DNA of 64,000 nt, taken from Keguizhuia sedimenti. Its GTDB lineage: Bacteria; Pseudomonadota; Gammaproteobacteria; Burkholderiales; Burkholderiaceae_D. This document shows, one piece after another, positions 58,871-64,000 of the stretch. The DNA is taken from NCBI GenBank assembly GCA_030715135.1, contig JAUYVH010000003.1:330371-394370 (forward strand), written 5' to 3'. The translations under genes and the position numbers were made by a program. Each line of letters begins with the position of its first letter. The stretch's first letter is position 1. The notes under the pieces were generated by a model. It was not told where the DNA came from. It saw only the letters and a list, made by a program, of their open reading frames with translations, and did not search any database.

Positions 58871-61141
58871 CTATATCACCCTGCGCAGATGTTCGCCATG
58901 CGCATGGATCCTTGCCGTGACACGTTCGCGGCGGCGCAGCCTTGCTGCATCCATCAACATATGGCCAGCCCAACGGTATACGTTGAATTCTTTCACCAGC
59001 GCGCGCATGCAGCGCATGCGTTCGCGCTGTTCCACTTCCGGCATGACCAGGGCACGGTACAAGGCTGCTGCGCCCTGCTCGATATGGTAAGGATTCACGA
59101 TCAGCGCTTCCGGCAATTCGCGCGCCGCGCCGGTGAACTGGCTCAGTATCAGTACCCCCTGGTCGTCGTCGCGAGAGGCGATAAACTCCTTTGCCACCAG
59201 ATTCATGCCGTCATGCAGGCTGGTCACGAGGCAAACGTTCGCCGCGCGATAGTAGCGGTTGATCTGTTCCGGTTCATGATGCTTGGTGCGAAGGATAATC
59301 GGTTCGTAGCCTGCCGAGCCGAACCGTGTGTTGATCTTGCGCGCCAGGGTTCTTACCCGTGCCTCGAAATTCTGGTATTCCTCCAGAGAGGAACGACTTG
59401 GGGCGGCAATCTGCAGGAAAGAAAAACGCCCGATCATCGATGGATGCAGTTCCATCAAACGCTCGATAGCCTGGAAACGCTCGACAATGCCCTTTGTATA
59501 GTCAAGGCGGTCCACACCGATACCGAGCAGGTGATTGGCAGACAGTCCCAGTTCCTTTCTCACTTCCATGCATATATCTTCGCCGCTCTCCTCCTGCTTT
59601 GATTCAGGCCAAGCAATGGAAATAGGATATGCCTGGACCTGAGTCAGCTTCTCGCAGTAGGAAATCGTTGAAGCGTCATGTTCGATGCGCGCTTCGAGAT
59701 AACGGTCTACCGTATGAATGAAATTCTGGCAATGGAATGGCGTATGGAAGCCGAGAATAGTACTTCCGAGAAGACCTTCGAGAATTTCCTTGCGCCACGG
59801 CAGGATGCCGAACGATTCGGGATTAGGCCATGGGATATGCCAGAATGTGATGATGGTCGCTTTCGGCAATGCTTTCCTGACCATGTTCGGAAGCAACGCG
59901 AAGTGATAATCCTGAACGAGAATCACAGGATTATCCGTACGAGCTTCCTTGATGACGGCGTCGGCAAATCGCCTGTTGACCTCAACATACTGTTCCCAGT
60001 CAGTGGAGCGAAACACCGGACGCACATGGGCAATATGGCACAAGGGCCACAATCCCTCATTGGCGAAGCCGTAGTAATAACCCTGCTCCTCTTCCTTGGT
60101 CAGCCATACGCGCCGCAAGGTGTAAGACGGATTCCCCGGCGGAACAGAGACGCAGTCATGCTTGTCCACCGTCAGTTTGTCTGCAGACCCGCCGCCATGT
60201 GCGATCCATGTCCCTGAACAGGCACGCATGACAGGTTCCACTGCAGTCACAAGGCCACTCGCCGGCCGCTGCACTTCAATCCCGTTAGGTGATTGTGTAT
60301 GGATGTAAGGCTCACGGTTGGAAACGACCAGCACTTCGTCGCCGGATAATTCTTCATGCAATAGCGCGCGCAAGCGATCCGGGTTCCAGGAATTCGGCGT
60401 GTCCGTCTGCATTTGCCGTTCCATGTTCACCTGATACAGTAGTGCGCGCAAGTCGCCCATCAATGGCTGTATGTCAGGCGGCATGTCCGGCTTGGCGGAA
60501 AAATTGATTTCCCCGCGCAGCAAATCCTTAACCGCCTTGATCCATCCGCGCCAGCTGAGATGTGCGATGAATACCGTCAGCAGAGAAATCACAATGGCAA
60601 GGGCGACGAACAGAAGGATTACATATTCTCTTGTATCGGCGCTGCGACGCTCAATAAAGCTCATGTCATGTACCAGGATGAGCTTTCCGAGATACTGTCC
60701 CTCCCGATAAACCGGACTGTCGCCGACATGCACTGCGCCTTGCGGCAGCCGTACCAAGGACGGAGGCGCGCTGGAGTGAGATTGAGCTTCTGCGCTGTCG
60801 TTCTGAGGGGGCATGCGGCAGCCTACCGTCTCGGGATAAGTCGATGTCTTGTAGAGTACGTTGCCGGTCGGGTCACAGAATGCCAGCGCATACAGGCGCT
60901 CATCCCGGAGTACCCGATCGAACAGGAGTGTTATTTTCTTTCTGGATCGCTCGGAAACATAGTCAGCAAGCGGTTCTTCCAGCGTGCCGGCGACCAGTTG
61001 CGTACGCATATCAAGATCGCGTACAAACCATCGCACAGTGAGGTTATCCATGAGCGGAACGACGGCATATGCAAATAGCGTCAGTACAATGCCAAGCGGC
61101 AGAATAAAACGTAATGACATGCGAAACGATTGAAGTGACAT
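58871..61141 (-). CDS. otsA: Trehalose-6-phosphate synthase with receptor-like membrane N-terminus
   Basis: 756 residues from the ATG at 61141 behind GGGGAGGAAGT. OtsA is normally about 470-500 residues, and this one carries 265 extra. The extension has a membrane helix at 9-31, a polar, probably periplasmic domain of about 140 residues, a second helix at 173-196, and a short HAMP-like cytosolic linker, like a chemoreceptor or histidine kinase. Residues 268-745 are a GT20 catalytic domain ([41 protein letters not shown]) that joins UDP-glucose and glucose 6-phosphate. It begins a trehalose operon with otsB and a PDZ protein. A terminator-like hairpin lies in its leader. Confidence 0.9.
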   Translation of the reverse strand: MSLQSFRMSLRFILPLGIVLTLFAYAVVPLMDNLTVRWFVRDLDMRTQLVAGTLEEPLADYVSERSRKKITLLFDRVLRDERLYALAFCDPTGNVLYKTSTYPETVGCRMPPQNDSAEAQSHSSAPPSLVRLPQGAVHVGDSPVYREGQYLGKLILVHDMSFIERRSADTREYVILLFVALAIVISLLTVFIAHLSWRGWIKAVKDLLRGEINFSAKPDMPPDIQPLMGDLRALLYQVNMERQMQTDTPNSWNPDRLRALLHEELSGDEVLVVSNREPYIHTQSPNGIEVQRPASGLVTAVEPVMRACSGTWIAHGGGSADKLTVDKHDCVSVPPGNPSYTLRRVWLTKEEEQGYYYGFANEGLWPLCHIAHVRPVFRSTDWEQYVEVNRRFADAVIKEARTDNPVILVQDYHFALLPNMVRKALPKATIITFWHIPWPNPESFGILPWRKEILEGLLGSTILGFHTPFHCQNFIHTVDRYLEARIEHDASTISYCEKLTQVQAYPISIAWPESKQEESGEDICMEVRKELGLSANHLLGIGVDRLDYTKGIVERFQAIERLMELHPSMIGRFSFLQIAAPSRSSLEEYQNFEARVRTLARKINTRFGSAGYEPIILRTKHHEPEQINRYYRAANVCLVTSLHDGMNLVAKEFIASRDDDQGVLILSQFTGAARELPEALIVNPYHIEQGAAALYRALVMPEVEQRERMRCMRALVKEFNVYRWAGHMLMDAARLRRRERVTARIHAHGEHLRRVI

Positions 61142-61220
61142 ACTTCCTCCCCAATGTTTTTGCAAAAGCAAGCGAGTGCGGCCTTACACTGAAAAGACAG
61201 GCGAAGACCAAATTAGAAGA

Positions 61221-61247
61221 AAAGAAAAACCCCTGGCTAGCAGGGGT
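61221..61247 (-). terminator. Terminator-like hairpin in the otsA leader
   Basis: ACCCCTG (61229-61235) and CAGGGGT (61241-61247) form a perfect 7-bp stem. Read on the minus strand it is followed by TTTTTCTTT. It lies about 80 bases upstream of the otsA start and some 450 bases after the kinase stop, so it could end a small upstream transcript or attenuate otsA. A GAGGT/ACCTC pair lies just before it. Confidence 0.66.
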
Positions 61248-61268
61248 CAAAAGAGGTCCGGTAAAACC

Positions 61269-61436
61269 TCATCGCTTTTGATTACTGCTGCTCAAACCTA
61301 AAAAAACATGTAGATGCGCACCTGATCGCTTCCAACGAATGACGCCATGTTTCTTTCGTGACGACTTGCCTGAACACATTACAGGCACTTCGCATTGATT
61401 GTCAGTACATGCCGGTTTGCCAACGTTCCTGGACAT
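61269..61436 (-). CDS. Possible small protein in the otsA leader
   Basis: A 55-codon frame starting MSRNVGKPACTDNQCEVPVM and ending QKR, just downstream of the PmrA-like box and -10-like hexamer and just upstream of the terminator-like hairpin. That layout is what a small gene would have. There is no clear ribosome site, however, and the sequence matches no family I know. It could be a leader peptide, a short regulatory RNA or chance. Confidence 0.2.
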   Translation of the reverse strand: MSRNVGKPACTDNQCEVPVMCSGKSSRKKHGVIRWKRSGAHLHVFLGLSSSNQKR

Positions 61437-61461
61437 GCATTGTTAAGTTTCGTTACAGGAC

Positions 61462-61494
61462 ATATTGCACTGCTTAACTTAAATTATTCTTAAA
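61462..61494 (-). promoter_or_regulatory. PmrA/QseB-type direct repeat and -10-like hexamer upstream of otsA
   Basis: On the minus strand TTTAAG-AATAA-TTTAAG (61494-61478) matches YTTAAK-N5-YTTAAK, the consensus I recall for PmrA boxes. Ten bases later is CAATAT (61467-61462), a possible -10. The half-sites are repeated at an 11-base period. A third CTTAA-like unit touches the box. The gap to the otsA ATG is about 340 bases. Confidence 0.5.
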
Positions 61495-61694
61495 TCGAAC
61501 AATGCGCCTGAATTACTTCAATTGAAGGAAAACTTTCATGACAATCCGGAAATTTGCCAAAAGCATATTGCGATTTTGATAGTAGCGGGACGACGCGTGC
61601 TAGCTGGCTATTGCAGCATCGAACCGCATTTGTGCTTATGTGCGAATTGACACGAATTGAATTCAGCGACAGTAATATATTGCTGAAGAGTGTG
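61495..61694. other. Non-coding rest of the otsA-kinase interval
   Basis: About 200 bases between the kinase stop and the PmrA-like box. No gene, tRNA or terminator is seen. Confidence 0.4.
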
Positions 61695-63077
61695 TCATGG
61701 CGAAGCGCCGCCAGCGGCATATCCGCATTGAACAGGCGTCTTCGGTTCCAATTCGCATACCGAAGCAGCTTTTATGCTTGGAAAGGTGACCTGTACCGCC
61801 AGGCCACCGATACTGGAATCCTTTAATTCTATTTTTGCGCGGTGGCGATCGGCAATCGCTTTGACAATTGCAAGACCCAGCCCGGTTCCTGTCTGATCCG
61901 TGCCCGGCACGCGGTAAAAACGATCAAATACCCGTGCTCGATCGGTAAGCGGAATCCCGCTGCCGGTATCCTCGACGCAAAGCAGTGTGTCATTTCCCCT
62001 TACTTCGCTACTGATCCTGATGAGCCCATTTTCTGGTATGTAGCGTATTGCATTATCCAGCAGGTTTCTGATCGATATCTGCAATGCTTCTGGCTCGCCA
62101 AGCACGTTCATTTCCTGCAATTGCTGGACTCGCAGTTCAATGCCTTTCGACATTGCAAGCGGCTCGACCTCGTCAACTGCCTGCCTGATGACTTCTCCGA
62201 GTGAAACCACCTGAGGCCGGAAAGGCTGAGAAAATGGTTCATTCCGCGCAAGCGCCAGCAACTGCTCCACCATGTGGGAGCTGCGCTCAATTCCTTTGAG
62301 AAGCCGGCTGATTGCGCGCACCCTGGCAGTCTCGTCCCTGGCTTTAGATAAGGAATGAATTTGCAGCTTTAGCGAGGTGATCGGAGATCGCAATTCGTGG
62401 GCTGCATCGGCGATAAATTGCTGCTGCGCCTGCAAGGTCAAGGTCATGCGCGACAACAAAGAATTCAACTCCGAAATCAGCGGCATGATCTCGCTGGGCA
62501 AGCCATCCGAATTGATTGGAGTGTGCGAATCTGCATTCCGCTCCGAAAGCTGGCGACTTACTTTTTCCAGCGGACGCAGAGCTGTCGTTACCACCCACCA
62601 TGCGACCGCGAGCAGAAGAATCGTTACAGGTATCACCGGCCACAATGTACGCAGCGCAAATGAAATTCCACTTTCGCGGCGGGCCGACATCTTTTGAGCG
62701 ATCTGAATTACCTGCTCTTCATTCTGGACTGCGAAAACTCGCCAATCGCCATTGTCCAGAGTTACAGTGGAAAAACCGAGCGATGCGCGCTTTGGCAAAA
62801 ATTTGTATGTACGGGATTGGTAGAGCCTCGCGCCTTCCTTGCTCCAAATCTGTATCACCAGATCAAAATTGTTTTCTTCACTGTATAAAAACGGGTCCCA
62901 AGGGCTCTCCTCAAGACCTGTGTTCTGAATAGTCAACGCCATCTGCTGCATGTGATAGTCAAACAGACGGTCCGAACTTTTCTGAGCAGCTTGAAACGAT
63001 GTCAGAAAAAGCATTAGCGCTCCTGCCACGATCGCAATGCCGAGCAGGAGAATAAGTCGAATTCTGAGGGAGCGCAT
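61695..63077 (-). CDS. Sensor histidine kinase, QseC/PmrB-like
   Basis: 460 residues. Helix 1 lies at about 7-27, a periplasmic domain of about 130 residues follows, and helix 2 is at about 145-167. A HAMP linker, H box QQFIADAAHELRSPITSL, N box LDNAIRYIPENGL, DTGSGIP and GTGLGLAIVKAIADRH complete it. The last 30 residues are an odd Pro/Ala/Cys-rich tail. It overlaps the response regulator stop by one base (TAATG). It senses an envelope signal, which is unknown. Confidence 0.92.
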   Translation of the reverse strand: MRSLRIRLILLLGIAIVAGALMLFLTSFQAAQKSSDRLFDYHMQQMALTIQNTGLEESPWDPFLYSEENNFDLVIQIWSKEGARLYQSRTYKFLPKRASLGFSTVTLDNGDWRVFAVQNEEQVIQIAQKMSARRESGISFALRTLWPVIPVTILLLAVAWWVVTTALRPLEKVSRQLSERNADSHTPINSDGLPSEIMPLISELNSLLSRMTLTLQAQQQFIADAAHELRSPITSLKLQIHSLSKARDETARVRAISRLLKGIERSSHMVEQLLALARNEPFSQPFRPQVVSLGEVIRQAVDEVEPLAMSKGIELRVQQLQEMNVLGEPEALQISIRNLLDNAIRYIPENGLIRISSEVRGNDTLLCVEDTGSGIPLTDRARVFDRFYRVPGTDQTGTGLGLAIVKAIADRHRAKIELKDSSIGGLAVQVTFPSIKAASVCELEPKTPVQCGYAAGGASP

Positions 63078-63736
63078 TAAAGTTTTTCCACCTTGTATCC
63101 AAGGCCACGAACATTGACGATAAAATCCTGCCCAAGTTTCTTACGCAGGCTATGAATATAAACTTCGACGGCATTGCTTTCCACGACCCCAGACCAGCCA
63201 TATAGCCGTTTTTCCAGCTGAGCTCTTGAAAGAATGGTTCCGGGCCGCGAGATCAGCGCATCCAAAATTGCCCATTCGCGGCCCGAAAGCGATAATTCTT
63301 TTCCGTGCGCCACAACCTGATGTGTATGCAAGTCAACCGATATGTCTCCTTTGCGATAGCTGGGATCAGCCAGGTCACGGACGCGACGCACCAGAGCGCG
63401 CAGGCGCGCAATTAATTCTTCAAACTCAAACGGCTTGACCAAATAGTCGTCCGCACCACTGTTGAGGCCATTTACACGGTCTGCCAGCGTATCGCGTGCG
63501 GTGATAATCAATACCGGAATTTTGTCGCCACGCGCTCTCAGGCTTTGAAGGACTTTAATTCCATCCTTGTATGGCAATCCCAGGTCCAGCAGTAATGCAT
63601 CGTAGGCGTGAGACTTGAAAGCCGATTCGCATGTCTTGCCGTCACGTGCCCAATCAACTGCGATACCTTCGTCATGCAGGGCGATCTGAATGTCTTCACC
63701 GATCATGACGTCGTCTTCAATTAACAATACTTTCAT
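63077..63736 (-). CDS. OmpR-family response regulator, QseB/PmrA-like
   Basis: 219 residues. The receiver has Asp51 in LLLDLGLPYKDGI, Glu/Asp pocket residues EDD near 8-10, and Lys in LVKPFEFEELIAR. The winged-helix DNA-binding domain has SLSGREWAILDALISRPGTI, then YGWSGVVESNAVEVYIHSLR and RGLGYKVEKL. The cousins PmrA, QseB and TctD bind TTAA-type direct repeats 11 bases apart. Such repeats lie at 61478-61494 and 63913-63929. Confidence 0.93.
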   Translation of the reverse strand: MKVLLIEDDVMIGEDIQIALHDEGIAVDWARDGKTCESAFKSHAYDALLLDLGLPYKDGIKVLQSLRARGDKIPVLIITARDTLADRVNGLNSGADDYLVKPFEFEELIARLRALVRRVRDLADPSYRKGDISVDLHTHQVVAHGKELSLSGREWAILDALISRPGTILSRAQLEKRLYGWSGVVESNAVEVYIHSLRKKLGQDFIVNVRGLGYKVEKL

Positions 63737-63912
63737 GCACGTCCTTGCATTTCTTGATCAGGAAAATCCATCGGTTGGTCAGGCATTCTATGCGAGCTGA
63801 CAATCAACTTACAACGTCTTTATCAATATGAACAATTCATCTTCTTTTGTCGGGCTATCGAAAATTCTATGCGAATAGCCCCCTAAGAAAGGTATTTTCA
63901 TGATGTCATTTT

Positions 63913-63946
63913 CTTAAGAACAGTTTAAGTATTGCCGGGATAGAAT
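63913..63946 (+). promoter_or_regulatory. PmrA/QseB-type direct repeat facing out of the window
   Basis: CTTAAG-AACAG-TTTAAG (63913-63929) fits YTTAAK-N5-YTTAAK. A TAGAAT -10-like hexamer follows after 11 bases (63941-63946). The layout is almost identical to that at 61478-61494. It faces rightwards, so it may drive a gene beyond 64000; an open frame from the ATG at 63966 runs off the end but has no ribosome site. It may also act back on the response regulator gene, 177 bases away. Confidence 0.5.
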
Positions 63947-64000
63947 CATTTGCGGTTTTTACAGAATGGATGACAGCAGATACATAGTTGCCGTCCCAAA

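Overview
The window reads as chromosomal DNA of a betaproteobacterium of the order Burkholderiales, most likely Oxalobacteraceae (Herminiimonas/Herbaspirillum-like). This rests on the rimP-nusA-infB-rbfA-truB-typA block, the scpB-rluB pair, the aat-bpt-pyrD run and the general protein style; the genus is inference. I see no insertion sequence, phage gene, rRNA or CRISPR array. One tRNA (initiator Met) is present.

Layout. (1) 1-7.1 kb: tail of a LysR regulator, a DUF3565 protein, a small lipoprotein, then a minus-strand glycan operon (GT4, carbamoyltransferase, GT9, UDP-glucuronate decarboxylase). (2) 7.6-24 kb: an accessory region mixing envelope and stress functions with glycan genes: SemiSWEET-like protein, SRPBCC-Hsp20 fusion, Atm1-type ABC exporter, GT2 and GT4 transferases, PRC-barrel protein, multi-TM protein, MscS channel, an SDR/GmhB-like phosphatase/GT9 operon, a hemerythrin protein and an 882-residue glycosyltransferase-flavoprotein fusion. 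(3) 24.5-31.4 kb: regulators (a hybrid histidine kinase and two paralogous sigma-54 activators, one without a receiver domain) around a Gly/Ser/Thr-rich lipoprotein, then a YghA-like SDR. (4) 31.7-51.7 kb: mostly core genes: dusA, a class III aminotransferase, an EamA exporter, typA, truB, rbfA, infB, nusA, rimP, rluB, scpB, tRNA-fMet, a Nudix hydrolase, amt, aat, bpt, pyrD. (5) 52.1-56.8 kb: a NitT/TauT-type ABC importer, an extra solute-binding protein and a MOT1-type sulfate/molybdate transporter. (6) 56.9-63.7 kb: a trehalose operon whose OtsA is fused to a receptor-like two-helix membrane module, followed by otsB and a PDZ/M48-like lipoprotein that has lost a zinc-binding His; then a QseBC/PmrAB-like two-component pair.

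How parts may work together (inference). The glycan genes at 1.7-7.1, 12.0-14.1, 17.3-19.9 and 20.9-23.6 kb look like a dispersed locus for a surface polysaccharide, perhaps with carbamoylated, heptose-type and xylose residues. The most interesting physiological unit is the trehalose operon and its neighbours. Two near-identical PmrA/QseB-type direct repeats, each 10-11 nt upstream of a -10-like hexamer, lie on either side of the two-component genes, one of them upstream of otsA, and a terminator-like hairpin sits in the otsA leader. This suggests envelope-stress control of trehalose synthesis.
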